Positions 1-12,287 of a stretch of DNA of 64,000 nt are shown here, in pieces (position 1 is the first letter of the stretch; the number at the start of each line of letters is the position of its first letter). Below the pieces are notes generated by a model that searched no databases, was not told the origin of the DNA, and worked only from the letters and a program-made list of their open reading frames with translations. A program made the position numbers and the translations under genes. The stretch spans positions 8,156,736 through 8,220,735 of the forward strand of contig JAJEKV010000032.1 of assembly GCA_021234155.1 (NCBI GenBank). Reading direction: 5' to 3'. The stretch comes from Isoetes taiwanensis. Its lineage: Eukaryota; Streptophyta; Lycopodiopsida; Isoetales; Isoetaceae.

Positions 1-305
1 ATTAAATAAAGTTGCCACCTTACCTTTTTTAAAGAATTTCTTTGCACTTTCATCTTCCCCCATCCAATGGCTTAGACATGGGGTAGGTGGATGCCCATGC
101 ATAATCCATACATGCCCCCATACAAAATAAAGGGCAGGTGACACGCCACCTCATCAGAAAGGAATTTTCATGTGTATGCCCATCATGCATCATATGAGGT
201 GGAATCTTCCTAACCCTTGATCTCAACCATTTGACGGCTAGGATCAATCTCTATGAACATGGCCATGGGATGACAAACCACACATCTAATACCTGTATAT
301 ATAGT
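1..305 (-). mobile_element. 5'-end block of a TA-bounded module, cut by the window start
   Basis: This is a CATGCATGCCCC-rich block with several GCCACCT motifs. It resembles the blocks at 7480-7795, 50640-50960 and, inverted, 35280-35480. It ends on the right in a (TA)n tract, as those copies do. It is read as the 5' end of a minus-oriented module whose remainder lies left of the window. Short open frames here are translations of the repeat and are not genes. Confidence 0.55.
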
Positions 306-327
306 GATATATATATATATATATATA
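306..327. repeat. (TA)n microsatellite, module boundary
   Basis: A short TA tract separates the block on its left from the CAAGTTTTTGTACTAT terminus on its right. Confidence 0.85.
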
Positions 328-951
328 CAAGTTTTTGTACTATAAATGGGTCTATGAACTATGGTTTACGAAATCTGGGAACAAAATTCAAGATTAAGAA
401 TGGCAGGAATGGCAGTATGCATCTAGTCCAAAGTCTTGAAGTTTTAAGCTAAACCCTTTGCCTGATGGCCATTCAATGGAGCTCATCATTGTTTATTAGA
501 AGGAAGACTTGCAATTAGATTTCATCTGATGACTCCACGATGACGAAGCAAACTTTGACTATAATCCTATTGGGTACAACTTTATTCGGCGAGCATCCAT
601 TCTTGGTGAAGGGTGTTCCCACTTTTTTCAGCGTGTAGGATGTCTTTTATTTCGTGAGGTTAAATTGCATCTCCTCTAACAATGAGCATAGATATTTGGT
701 GAACAGTTTACATGCATCCACACACCTCATTGACAAACAAACTCTTTGATAAATATTTTGTTCCGCTTATCAGCTTCATTTATTTTCTTATTCTTGATGC
801 GTATCCAATTTTATTAGAGGCAAATTCAAAAGTGGTATGAAATGTACAAACAAAAAGCTTGTCCTTGAGTACTGGGTGAATTAGTTTGGGCTTTCTCAAG
901 AACACTCGATGTTAGACATTTCTGTATAGGTATACACTATTTGTAGTTGAA

Positions 952-1017
952 AGGTGCATTTTGTACTATGAATGGGTCTATGAACTATAGTTTACGAACA
1001 TCTGGGAATAAAATCTT
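952..1017 (-). repeat. Second, internal copy of the module 3' terminus
   Basis: TTTTGTACTATGAATGGGTC followed by TATGAACTATAG and CATCTGGGAATAAAATC closely matches the sequence at 335-395, at 61915-61970 and, inverted, at 26441-26517. It lacks the adjoining (TA)n. It suggests a nested or older element end inside the larger module. Confidence 0.5.
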
Positions 1018-1547
1018 CTACCTACATTGACATGCATTGTAGGGCCCCAAAATAGCATGTCTTGCAATTTTGCCAATGCTCTAATCCTTTGCTTTATGAT
1101 TACTCTACCATTGGTTATGCTTTTGATACCTCAAGCTCTTCTATATACCAACAATTCTATCCTCCCCTCATCTACCATGTCGTGTTCATCTCGAGATGGT
1201 GGTCCCATTAGACATGCTTTTAATACACTCTTAGCCCCAATGAACGGTGGCAATAACTATAACGGTCCTAAGGTAACGAAATTCTTTGCCGGTATGAAAG
1301 GCGTGACAATCTGGGCATTGTCTCAGCGAGAGTCTCGGTGAAATACACATGCCATATTAGCACAAATGAAGCAACAAGTACAGTATCCATATGTATTTTT
1401 AACATTCATGGCGACCAAAAGTCTATCCGACATGTAAGAGCATAACCAACATCCGACAATTACGAACACAAATGTCAATATTCAATTTGTGAGAACGTAC
1501 TTTGAAATGTAACACGTAAGGCCATAAACATCCTAACACGAGGCAAT

Positions 1548-1653
1548 AGGCAAAAATTGCAAAGGAAAATGCCAATTAATACAATAGACATGAGCTAAGC
1601 CATTAGGCAAAAATTGCAAAGGAAGACATCAATTAATACAATAGACATGAGCT
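1548..1653. repeat. Two-copy tandem duplication, about 56-bp period
   Basis: AGGCAAAAATTGCAAAGGA begins both units, and both end in AATAGACATGAGCT. The copies differ by a few bases. Confidence 0.8.
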
Positions 1654-1794
1654 CTAGCTTCAAAATGACTTTTGTTGACGAGTCAGCGTAGATGGATAGA
1701 CACCTACGACAATCAACAATCTTATCTCTTAGAGAGAAACTTGCACCATAACAGCTACACAAACTCGTGTACTACCAAGAGAATCTAGAAAAAG

Positions 1795-1918
1795 GATCAT
1801 AAGCTGCTTCTATCCTCCATTTAAATACATCTATTCGAGCTGCCCGATTTCCAGCTTCATCGATCAAATTAATTGCTTTATCAGGGAGTTGTCTATCAGA
1901 AATATACCTTGCAGACAA
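1795..1918 (-). pseudogene. Fragment of a chloroplast Clp/Hsp100 ATPase (ClpD/ClpC-like)
   Basis: Reading the minus strand gives [15 protein letters not shown] followed by [13 protein letters not shown] and a basic FKWRIEAAY tail. In Hsp100 ClpC/ClpD proteins this is the conserved segment after the first AAA+ module (RYISDR.LPDKAIDLIDEAGSRAR). The full protein, a stromal unfoldase feeding the Clp protease, has around 900 residues and only about 40 are present. No flanking exons were recognised, so it is a captured exon or relic. ClpD is favoured over ClpC because an F-K-rich stretch follows the helix, but this is uncertain. It lies in the same direction as the surrounding module. Confidence 0.7.
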
Positions 1919-2097
1919 CTACCTTGCAGACAACTACACAACTGCTCTCTTAGTGGTCCTACATTTATGATGGGCCTACAATTCTGCTATAATTTTCTTT
2001 TCCTATTTTGCAAATGTATGGACATTAAAATTATCACTAGATGCAGAATGATTTGGTCAAAGTAAAAGAATTTAGTTGGGATTCCACAAGCTCCTTG

Positions 2098-2170
2098 CAC
2101 TGCATATTCTAAAGGTAATATGTTATTGAAATGCCTTGCATATTCTAAAGGTAATATGTTATTGAAATGC
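2098..2170. repeat. Two-copy tandem duplication, 37-bp period
   Basis: TTGCATATTCTAAAGGTAAT plus ATGTTATTGAAATG occurs twice in immediate succession with no mismatch seen. Confidence 0.85.
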
Positions 2171-5100
2171 GTACTGATCTACTTGGGGATGTTAATAAAA
2201 TCGTCACTCTATTCAAAACTACTCCTAAATGGCATTCAAATATAGAGGCATAAAAGAGGAGAAAATATCCTTCTTCATATTAATCTAAATTAACTAAAAC
2301 ATCAAACCCCATGAGTGACTTGAAACTTGCACAATCCATCTCTTCTACAAAATGCTCGAGTTGTTATTAAAAAAGAAAAGAAAAAAAGGTACACATGCAA
2401 AGGTTCTCCGCAATTTGTACATGCTTGACAAATCTGCGTAAGACTTAAAATCATTCCCATTTCGCATCCAAAGGTCCCTTAGATCAAATGTTTCGCATTC
2501 AGAGCTAAGGTCCTGAATAGCTTTGAATAGCTTTAATACTTGTTCAAAACTTTAGCACGGACAACAAATGTCGCCACAAAGAATGGCACCTATGCATACA
2601 ACATCCAAAAGTTCAAACAATGTCAAAATCTTGCCTTTGCAAAAGACAAACTCATGCTTCACTTTTAGAAATAAAGGTGCAAGCAATAGTTCTTTTAATA
2701 CTTTGCCTTCACAACTTGAAGATATGCCATGCTTGACTTGGCAAGATTTGTTGCAAGGAAACAGGGTAATGAGGTTGTTCTTGCCTTCACATAGTTCCTC
2801 GCAACTAGTGAATGTGGCATTGGCCATATGGGGCCAAGAGTAAGTAAGAACATCGGCTTCATCATTATTACCCTATGGCCAATAAGCTAAATTCATATTT
2901 CGTGCATTCTCAATCACCTATGAAAATAGCACCAACGTAATAAAGTTTTGAAGTAAAACCGGTTGTCATTTAATCAACGCGGTCGACCACGCATATCAAC
3001 AACACATATTAGAAGCGGGGAAGGATATTATTTATGTCCATCGGGATCAAGTGATTAAGAGGACAATGTAACAAACATAAGCCATGCCATGCATTCATAT
3101 GATGTGCAAATCAACGTCAAAGGATTGAAATTACATTATATAAACTTACGCAGCGATTGCTTAGGACATCCGGATGCACATTATACTTCTTTGCAAAACA
3201 AAAGGAACGATTCCTTGAGGCAACGCAACTGCTACACATGACAAATTAGAGTAAGCATATTATAACGCATAGCAAATCTAGACACATGCAAATTTCATTT
3301 CTTTACTTTCTTTCATGATAGAAGAGGCTACAATGCCACATTTTCAAACCAAAATTGCCCCTTAACATATGATGCTTTGCATTGACACGTAGTGAATAGA
3401 TAACTATACCGCACTATCGAGACATGTAAGTCAACTCCACGTAAACCAACCGCAATAGAGGATCTTTGTCAAACCGCAGTCCCCTGTGACAAAACGGTTC
3501 GCCATTCCAAAATGGCAAGAGAGGTCCCACATGCGGAAGCCTTTCTTTGCGGGGCCATGAAGAGTCCTACAAAGCAATTAACCATAACCACAAATAAAAG
3601 ACCTATTAGATCGGTATAACCAAGAGACCATACACAAACCCACCAAGACCGAACATAGCCATTCCTAGGCCCGACTTGACAATATCAAGATTGATTTTTC
3701 TACAATAGTAGGTATATTAACGCGTGCCATCTGCAGTCATAACGTTTAAATCCAAAATAAGAAAGCTGATTTAAAGTGTTCATGAGAAAAACTCAAGAAC
3801 GTTGGTCTTCACGATGTAAAAGGTTTTTCGCAAACATGTTGAAAATCAATTTCGTCATAACGATTCTTTGGAGGCATCTCATGTTTGCGATCCGGAAGCC
3901 ACATTGTTTTACTGTTTACTCAATTGTGAGAACAACGCTATCCTGTTTATTAGCACCGAAGTTAGGTCCCCCAAATCCTTCAGGAGCTGGAGAAGCATTA
4001 GAACTCCAAACAAACATATAAAGATCTTTTCGATCATCACTCATTTTTGGAGAACAAGCGCAAATCTGCTTCCCTTTTGATAGGATGTTTAGGAGAGAGG
4101 TTATTCCCTTGATTTCCTGCCCAAACGTTGTTGCCATCTATGCGGAACCATCCCTCCACAAGTAAATAGGAGGAGGAAATCTAGGAGAGTTTACTACATT
4201 GGGTCCCCTAGAATATGCGAGAAGAATCCTTCTCTTCAAAGAAAATTTGACGTTCTTGGAGTTGGACCTCTTGAAGAATGCTTTGTTAACGATTCTAAAC
4301 CTCTAAAAGTCTGGAAACATTCGAGCTCGTCCAAGATTCTTATCTGACTTCGATTGATGCCTAAAGGGGCAACCACCACCATGTTTGCTAAATCAGTTCC
4401 TCTTAGTCTCGTACATCCCACCATTCATTTTATTTGCCCCCTCGCTAAGAATATAGAATACAATTTGGAGACATTGAATCTTGCATGCTCGTGATGAGAA
4501 CAAAGAAAAGGAGATTTGGTGCCTTGCCTAAGATGTTTTTAATGACCCGACAGAGCTTATTAAAAAGTGGTCACTTCATTCTAAAGCATAAGCTGCCTAT
4601 ATCACCTTAGTGACTTTCCCGCAACCACCATTTCAAGCAACATAGGTTGGATGCTATCAAACAAAAACGTTGACATGATTGCTCTCTCAAGGTGTTATTT
4701 TTCAGCATAAACGATCTTTGTTCATCGCCTGAATTATTGGCATATTAAAATTGTATGGCAACATTTGAAACATAAAATGTACTATTTACAATTGAATGAG
4801 TAGTGGAAGAAATCATACCACATGCCCACATTATTTCTTGGCCGTTTTTCTAAATCATGATAACATATGTTGAGCGATCTAGGAAACATGGATCTAACAT
4901 GCTAGATGCGGCTTTGCCCCAGATTTTAGTAATTGGTCATACACTATTGTGCGATGTTAGTGACGAAACATGGATCTAACATTCTAGATACACTGCCTCA
5001 ATGTTCAAATCTGATCACCAAATTCATTACAAATCTCTGCATGTGACTTCAAAGCACGCTATTCGAAAGAGTATTAGAAATTCCCATCAATATATTTAAT

Positions 5101-5800
5101 CTTTGGAAAAAGCATTTAATTTTTAAAATGACAATTCGTCTATCGTCAACAAGATTTTGAAATACCTCTTTCAAAAGAACATCTCGAACTCAAGTAGATA
5201 GGATGTTGACAGGCTTGGAGGTAAGTGCTGGTCTCGCCGGACAACACGGCAATTGAGTTTTATGCACGATATGCAAACCGTTCACTTTAACACAAAAGGA
5301 CTATGGTGACTTACAACCTCGGAAGTATTGAAGCTCAGTATCAAACTTTCCCCCGCAAAAGCGACACATGACATAAATTAACTTGTTGAAAACAATCCTA
5401 CCAACGAACTCCCAATCAAAACATATATCATTCCGATTCACCATGATGTACTACCATGAAAGCTTCGTTTCTCTTGAGCTACGATAGAGAGAAGTGGCGT
5501 AATCGGTTCTATCATGCTTCTAATTTTTTCACTAGTAGTTGTTTAAAACATATGATTTTCAAAACCTTCATATTTGTCCCTTTTGAATATGTTGAATCAC
5601 AATTCTCGCCATCTACCTCCAAGGATGCTAGAGAATGCTCTCGGTTGCCAAATCTTCAGCCTTGAAATCTACATTCGGTTTTTAAGTGTTGGTTGTGCAA
5701 CACATACTAGTTGATTTACTTCATGTTCAAACGGCAATCCCATTTTCATGCAACCGGGTCTTACCGCAGAAGTTGCTATCACCTCTATCATTTGTTTTTC
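2171..5800. other. AT-rich interior of the module, no recognisable gene
   Basis: Open frames of 60-95 codons occur on both strands (for example 2552-2827 minus, 3776-4021 plus, 3916-4137 minus, 4236-4424 minus). None shows a known domain, and several overlap on opposite strands. I see no RNA gene or repeat array here. Confidence 0.5.
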
Positions 5801-5820
5801 ACGAGAAAAATGCGGTTAAA

Positions 5821-6418
5821 TTACGGATATAGAAGCCATGTCAAGTGTTCAGGTTCCTTGGTGAGATCCAAGCACAATGCGAAGCAAAATGGAAGACCCA
5901 TAAGAACCCCCGAATTGGGTACCACGAAGCACCGCAAAATCGGCCTTGCCTTTGTAACAGAGGTCGCCAATACAAAAGAGATTTGCCTCCGGCTTCCTGT
6001 GGGATGATGCGCCTCCTGCCATAAACAAGCGAGCCTAAGCAAAGATACTTTCGGACCCAAGTTGGATAACGCCCCATTTTCCAAACTCAAGCTACTATCA
6101 ATGAACCCAAAACACATGCATAAGGAATCGCCGCCCAAATTGTAAAAGATGGTATGGTATGGCTGACTCGCGGCCCGGAACCGAAGAACATGGGTGGAAT
6201 TCCACAGATAGAACCGAACAAACAAAAGACAATCCGTTGCCTCCTTCCGGCTCGATCTTCCCGGCATTAGTTCGACCTGGTGGAATGCCATCGCCATAGG
6301 AACTCAAAGAAATTGTTAGCAAAAAAAAAGAAAACTTGAAATCCCTCCATCTCGACATCATTACCTCACGTGAAAATATATATAATATATCCTGCTCTCC
6401 GCCATAGCCCGACCACAA
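5821..6418 (-). other. Unrecognised overlapping minus-strand open frames
   Basis: Two overlapping frames of 158 and 106 codons (5821-6297 and 6098-6418) run on the minus strand directly inside the module's 5' block. This is the position where the other modules carry the first exon of a captured gene. Neither translation contains a motif I recognise. They may be a decayed captured exon, or chance frames in a slightly GC-richer patch. Confidence 0.2.
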
Positions 6419-6479
6419 CCGAGAACAGAGAAAAGTGGAAAATATCCTTTGGATGATTTTTAATTAATGTGCATTGCCA

Positions 6480-6857
6480 CCTCACGAAGGTGGACATTAA
6501 ATTTCTTTGCCCATTAAATTTCCTTGACTTTTAAATCAAGGGAAGAGATTAGAAGCCCCAATTCCAATGATCTGGATTAAAAGCCCCAATTCTATCACCT
6601 TCCCTGCAACTTCCTATCCAAAATTGACGGCCAAGATTTGACCTTCCCTTTTAATCCAACGGCCCATATGAAAAGCCCCAAATAATTTTAATCGACGGTC
6701 TAGATAAAATGCCCCCAATTTCAAGGGCCCAGATTAAAAGCCCCAAATAAAGGGGGCTACTTGGGGAGTTACGAGGTGTCACCGTCTCGACCGTCCATCT
6801 CATAGATGGACGGCCGAGATCAATCTCTACCAACATGTTGGTAGAGCTCATATAATT
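6480..6857 (-). repeat. Hairpin-rich 5'-terminal block ('M block') of the module
   Basis: The repeated phrases include AAAAGCCCCAAATAATTTTA and GACCTTCCCTTTTAATCCAA. Copies occur at 19500-19755 (same strand) and, inverted, at 20031-20430, 26526-26880 and 40850-41170. Two inverted repeats lie next to each other: a 10-bp stem CCGTCCATCT/AGATGGACGG with a CAT loop (6791-6813), and a perfect 22-bp palindrome centred on CAACATGTTG (6825-6846). The block ends in ATATAATTGTATATA at the (TA)n boundary. The open frame at 6651-6851 is a translation of this repeat. Confidence 0.8.
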
Positions 6858-6888
6858 GTATATATATGAGTGATATATATTCCATTAA
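6858..6888. repeat. Short TA-rich boundary
   Basis: Interrupted TATATATGAGTGATATATAT lies between the hairpin-rich block and the GATTCC satellite. Confidence 0.6.
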
Positions 6889-7791
6889 GATTTTTCTAGG
6901 TTCTTAAAGATTTTATCAAGATTCCCCTAGATTCCCAAAGAAGCGCTCGAGATTCCTATAGATTCTCTTGAGATTCCTCTAGTTCCCATAGATTCTATGA
7001 AGATCCCCCAAGATTCCATCAAGTTTCCTCTAGGTTCTTAGAGATTTTATCAAGATTCCCTTACATTCTCAAAGATGCTCTCTTGAGATTCCCATAGATT
7101 CTCTAAGATTCTCATGATATTCCTCTAGATTCCCTAAGATCCTATAAATATTCTCCTGGATTCCCTCAACTTACCATAGATTCCTTGAAACTCGAACATT
7201 CCAAAAAGATTCTTAATGTTCGATCATGTTGGCTCCAATTGCGACAAAATAGTGTCAAAGCACCACTCATTGGAAAGCTCTCGACGAGAGGAATCCAATG
7301 GCGCGGGCCTCACCTTCATCCGGCCCCTCTACCGCGAGCTACGTGCTTTTCAAGGTGATTAAACAAAAGGAAGCTTCCTAGAATGTCCACTAATAAATGC
7401 TTTGACACCTCATTACTTTTTTTTAATTAATGAGGGTGCCACCTCACCTCCTTTAAAAAAAACTAATTTAATAATATTAAAAAGTTAATGGCTAGGATTT
7501 ATGCTCACCTTTGGTTTTAACGGTTAGATCTGCTACACCAAATTCACTTTTTGGCACCTTCCTTGCACCTTCCTCATAAAAATCAAGGGCTAGGATTTTG
7601 CCTTCCCCTTTGATCCAACGGTTCACAGATGGGGTGTATGCTCCCATGCATGACTCATGCATGCCCCCATCAAAATCCAAGGGCTTAAGCTACGCCACCT
7701 CACCAACTTTTTTATTCAAGGGCCAAGATCAAAGATTTATATATGATGTGCTATTTTGTAACCACCCCCATGAGTTTCTATATATATATTA

Positions 7792-7795
<4 letters not shown>
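6889..7795 (-). mobile_element. Short module of GATTCC satellite plus 5' core block
   Basis: Left to right it holds degenerate GATTCC/T repeats (6889-7205), a core starting TTCGATCATGTTGGCTCC with the phrase CACCACTCATTGGAAAGCTC (7206-7480), and a CATGCATGCCCC block ending at (TA)n. The same order occurs at 48050-49050 and 49050-50960. No 3' terminal hairpin is seen at its left edge. The frame at 7492-7680 is repeat-derived. Confidence 0.55.

Positions 7796-7870
<75 letters not shown>
7796..7870. repeat. (TA)n microsatellite, about 75 bp
   Basis: An essentially pure TA tract, preceded by TATTATGA and followed by CAAGTCTTTGTACTATGAG. The same preceding phrase recurs, inverted, beside the TA tract at 35204-35284. 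Confidence 0.9.
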
Positions 7871-7872
<2 letters not shown>

Positions 7873-7889
7873 AGTCTTTGTACTATGAG

Positions 7890-8350
7890 AAGTGTTAAAA
7901 TCAAGGTTCACCTAGATTCCCCATGATTCTATGTAGATACTCTTTGATTTCCATAGATTCTATGAAGATTCCTTTAGGTTCTCCAAAATTTCATCAAGAT
8001 TCCCCTCGATTATTAAAGATTTTATGAAGATTCCTTTAGATCCTATGAAGTCCCTTTAGGATCTTCAAGATTCCATCAAGATTCTCCTAGATTTCCAAAG
8101 ATTCTCTAAAGATTCACATAAATTCCCCAAGATTCTATGTAGATTCTCATAGACTCTCTAAGATCCTAAGAAGATTTCCATAGATGCTCAAATATTCTAT
8201 GAAGATTCCCTTCGATTCCCTTAGATCCTTTCGATATTCCCCTAGATTCCTAAAGATTGCCCCAAGATTCACCTAGATTTTCCACGATTCTATGTAGATT
8301 CTCTTGGATACCCTCTGATTCTATGAAGATTCCTCTAGGTTCTCAAAGAT
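7890..8350. repeat. Degenerate GATTCC/GATTCT satellite
   Basis: GATTC recurs about every 10-12 bp, embedded in phrases such as CCTAGATTCCC, AAGATTCTATGAAG and CAAGATTCCC. This is the same satellite as at 6889-7205 and 45780-50390. It has no long open frame. Confidence 0.85.
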
Positions 8351-10130
8351 ATAAATTGCTTATCGATACTGCACTCTAATTTGGTGAAATGATAAAAGTT
8401 TTTAGCAAAATGAGATAACTATTTCCAAACAACCGATTTAATGGTTTCCAAACAGGTTGAAGCATTGTTAATTTGACAGATATTGCCCTCATTGAACCAT
8501 ATTTTTTATCCGAACATGTGCCATGTATTTGTTAACAAAGGGCAAGCATCTAAATCAAAAACACAAGAACGCAAATTATAAAAGTTTTATACTGATCAGA
8601 TTTTTATGCATGCTGTTGCTGGCCCCTCTATCTTGCACCTTTATCTTCTACCACTAATGCGTCATTTTTACCACTGGCGCGTCATTTTTTTATCATTTAT
8701 TAAAAAAATATTATGCGTGTATTGAGTTGAGCAAATGCATCGGTGAGTCTTTGATCCGAACCGCGCATGATATCTCACAACATGTGAGACAACTCATCTC
8801 AAAGTGGGTTCGTATAATCGAATTAAATACCTCCTCAAAATGCAATAATTTGCAGACTCTAAATCCACTCCATTGCATATTTCAACACAGGAGAGATCTC
8901 TGGCCACTAAAATGCCAATTCGTCGGGCATAGTGTTATTTGCCATCTAATAAATGAGAACAAAAAGAAATAAGAAATAGACGTTCTATGTATTAGACTCA
9001 CTCTTAGAGGATTTCCCTGTAGACAATATTTACTGTATATCTTGATGTGCCAACATCTATGGAAGCGTCTCCATCCTTCGATGGAATAAGTACCTTTATT
9101 CCTTAAATTCCTTCAACTCTCGATAGTTCCACATAGAATTGTCTGTGACAGAATACTGCATTTGGCAAATACAAAACGACCATTTGCAAGTCTTTAATAT
9201 ATGTTGGGCATATCTCAAATATATGTTGGGATGTTGGTTGGGCATATATTGGACATATGTTGGGCAAAAATGTTGGAAATATGTTGGAGACAAATGTTAC
9301 ACAATCTTCATTATATGTTAGCGGACCTAGATGGCCTTGAAGCAAAGACGGGATGCCGAAGGTGCAAATTCGGCATTAGATAACTTGAGAAATCTGATTG
9401 CAGAGCTCGGCCATTGCGGCCCGTCCCCAAAGAAACAATGAGACATCGAACATGTCGGCATTTAATTTCCTCATTTATTTCAATGACTTTTATTCAATGG
9501 ATGAGATCAAATCTTAAAATTAAACGGCCTGAATGTGGCCACCTTAAAATGTTTTAATGTACGTATCACTAATATGTAAACAATGATACATTCTTCAATT
9601 TTCACATAATATTTTGTTTACTCACGAGCAATGCGGTTAATATCAAGACCTATAGATTATGCTAAAAGAAGCTATAACCATAAACATGACATCTCAACAT
9701 CACAACTCAAATCACAAAACTCCTTGATGTAGCCAAGGAGTTTCTTGCTACTGTCTTTCAAGAACACCCTATGCCGATGGAACTATTATTGTAGTTCGAT
9801 AAGTGTTGCATGGAGTTGGTTCACACTTATTCCAATAAGTAGCAAAGCAAGAGCCTTCCAGTGTTTAGAGAAGCCAACATAATGAGCATGCTATGTCACA
9901 AATAAACAATTAATACCAAAGTTTAATGTTTAACTGTTTTTCTTTTCATTCAAAGAACCACCCAAAAAATGCATGCATTTTTCAAACCAAGCAACTAATA
10001 CATAAGGCATCCACTTTAGTTTCGCTTCCAGATGCTCTTGCTCCAGTGTTTGAGCTTTCAAACAATGCCTACAACAAAATTCCAAGGAGGATGCTACATA
10101 TCCAAAACACCGCCTTGGTAAATGAAGGAT
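8351..10130. other. No gene recognised; small TATGTTGGG repeat cluster
   Basis: This is AT-rich unique sequence. At 9198-9290 variants of ATATGTTGGGCAT recur five to six times, which creates short frames on both strands (9096-9383). Nothing else is recognisable. Confidence 0.5.
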
Positions 10131-10139
10131 ACAAAGATC

Positions 10140-11040
10140 GGAGAGTAAAATTCAAGCTTCTAAAGTTGGGTGCCAAGAATTAAGTAAGAAGAACTCATAG
10201 TCGAAGTTAAATGGGTCGACATTGTCATATAATTTCATGTAATTTGGTAGTCTTTCTTTTAATATATAGTCATAAAGAAATCCCAAATTGTTTTTTGCTC
10301 AAATCGAATTCAAGCATAATAATCCATTAATTTATTAGGAACATACTGTGAAATAATAATGCCTTTAATGCGCATCTTGTTTGAGATTTTTACATTCTCA
10401 ATTGTCCTGTCAGACAAATAGTCCATCTAATCCAAAATCATGATGTTTTAAGCTAAATCCCTTGCCTAATAGCCGTTAGAGGAAGCGTACCATTGTTTAG
10501 AACTTCTAGTAGTTAGAATCACCACTATTTATTAGAACTTCTTCATCTACATAATAAGAATGATTCAATGTTTAGTGGAAGTGCCATGCTGAAAGCTTGT
10601 TTTCCAATCCATAATGGTCCTCCTTTTGGAATCTTCAAAGTTGTTGGAATTGGTAATTTTCTTGCATTCCACACCATCATTTGAGACGCTGTTGAAACTT
10701 ATCATTCCACTAATATTTTGTTAGATTAAATGTATTATTTTTCTCAATAGCGAATTCCATCATACATGGTCCCATCTGGCAACCACTAAATTGGTTTTGT
10801 AAAAGAAGGTAATAACTCTGATACTTTTGCCCTAGCTTTCATTGATTGCAGAACAAATACCTGGAGTGTATCTCCATCAAAATACTCACTAAATGGAGAT
10901 TACACTAAGAGGTTCATTGCTATTGCCTTGAATCCTAACCATTAGAAGTTCTCGGTGAAGATTTTATTAAGAAAGTTGAAAGTTGAAGTTACCTTAAGGG
11001 GCAAGGTCAAATCGAAAAGTGAAGCTAAACTAAAAGAGTC
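10140..11040 (-). repeat. Subterminal module repeat, arm 1 (inverted to 25475-26400)
   Basis: Phrases such as GCAACCACTAAATTGGTTTT, GCATCTTGTTTGAGATTTT and CTCGGTGAAGATTTTATTA have close inverted counterparts at 25475-26400 in the same order, with indels. A shorter homologous piece is at 418-520. In the module 20298-26517 this repeat sits just inside the 3' end, so it is read as a conserved subterminal region. No coding potential is seen. Confidence 0.7.
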
Positions 11041-11586
11041 GACCTAAATGAATGTCAGAGTCAAACCTTTCGTCAAAGTTTGATCTGTGGAACGTGAAAT
11101 CACATCGTACTAACACTACCAATCTGCAGACTCAAGTGTACAAACTGAAGAATAATTTGACAACTTGATGAGTGTCAAGCAGACAGCTCCAATGTACAGA
11201 AAAAACTTATCTAGCAAAGTCAAGTTTGATAGCTCAACTTTGGTGCTAGTTAAAGTTGAATGTCGAAGAAAAACCTTGACCTTCCCTGCAGGAATGGGGC
11301 ATGGTAAGCTCCGTCTTTCTCATTGTCAGGAAACAGAAAATTTAAATTAAGTCAAGGATCGCAGGTTTAGTGCTATACTCCCTCTGTAAAAGCACTGTCC
11401 AACCAAAATGTATTATCGCATGGAGCAGCTCCATAAGCTTCGGCAAATATAGTGTTCGATCCTCCACAAAGAGTTCCTAGACCTTCAAGTTTTTTAAAAG
11501 AGAGATGTAAATGCTTAAGAGTTCGCTTTGTTGTAGTTATTCCCACGCTATCATTATCACCGCGACTCAATAAGTTGTTTTGACAG
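11041..11586. other. No feature recognised
   Basis: This lies between the subterminal repeat and the first eIF2B-alpha exon. Two opposed open frames (11165-11350 plus, 11373-11639 minus) have no recognisable motif. Confidence 0.4.
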
Positions 11587-12245
11587 GCACGGCAAACTAT
11601 AGCATTGGTTGGGCAAGACTTTGTCCAAGACGGCTGCAAAATCTTAGTTCATGGTTATTCAAGAGTAGTTTTAGCACTATTGAAGCTTGCAGTTTCAAAT
11701 GGAAAGCATTTCTGTGTTGTCTACACGGCTAAATACCTATTTTTTAGTTTTAATGGTTTCAAAAGTATTTTAGTTTTACTACAACGAAATGCATGATTTT
11801 TTTATTTTTATTTTTTTTCTACAAAGCTAGTCTAGAGACTTATTCTCCTTTGGTGATTTGCCAATTGCAGAACTCACTGAGAGCTTGGTTTCTTCTAGAG
11901 GGTAGACTAGGTAATGCTGGGTTGGATGTAGCAAGTTTCATTGGTTGCAAGAAACATGAATAAGCCAGTTTATGTTGCCGTAGAAAGTTATAAGGTTAGG
12001 ATTTTGTGCTTACTGCAGTAATTCATTTGTTCATTTTTTTTTCCTGTGGATAAGAATTTAAAATATATCTCATGTTTGTGGCAGTTTGCCCGTCTGTATC
12101 CAGTCAAACAAGGGGATTTGTTGCCCGCATCTCAGAGGGTGAATTTTTCTGGTTCTTTACCCCATTGTTATTACTGAAAATTCTACCAGAGAGTATACTC
12201 CTCCACAATATTTGACCTTGTTGTTCACAGATCTAGAGGGATACA
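11587..12245 (+). pseudogene. eIF2B alpha subunit, C-terminal exons (relic)
   Basis: Three to four exon pieces follow family order. After a TTTTGACAG acceptor comes ARQTIALVGQDFVQDGC, then ILVHGYSRVVLALLKLA (to about 11730). Next is MNKPVYVAVESYK ending at a GTTAGG donor (to about 11997), then FARLYPVKQGDLLPAS (near 12090-12140), and REYTPPQYLTLLFTDL (12184-12240). These match the Rossmann-like C-terminal half of eIF2B-alpha, a regulatory subunit of the eIF2 guanine nucleotide exchange factor. The DSGVAYSMDEVD-type segment and the final residues are missing or garbled. The relic runs against the orientation of the surrounding module. Confidence 0.75.
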
Positions 12246-12287
12246 GTGTCAGCTATTAGCCACAGCTGGTATTAAAACTAATCCGTA

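Larger units (their letters stand above)
328..6857 (-). mobile_element. TA-bounded non-autonomous element, minus orientation, carrying a ClpD-like fragment
   Basis: The right edge is the hairpin-rich 5' block (6480-6857). The left edge is the 3' terminus CAAGTTTTTGTACTATAAATGGG. Both edges touch (TA)n. The subterminal sequence at 400-520 is homologous to 26010-26130 on the other strand, which is the same position near the 3' end of the module 20298-26517. The interior holds a Clp chaperone fragment on the minus strand and otherwise unrecognised DNA. No transposase is visible. The boundaries are by eye. Confidence 0.5.
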
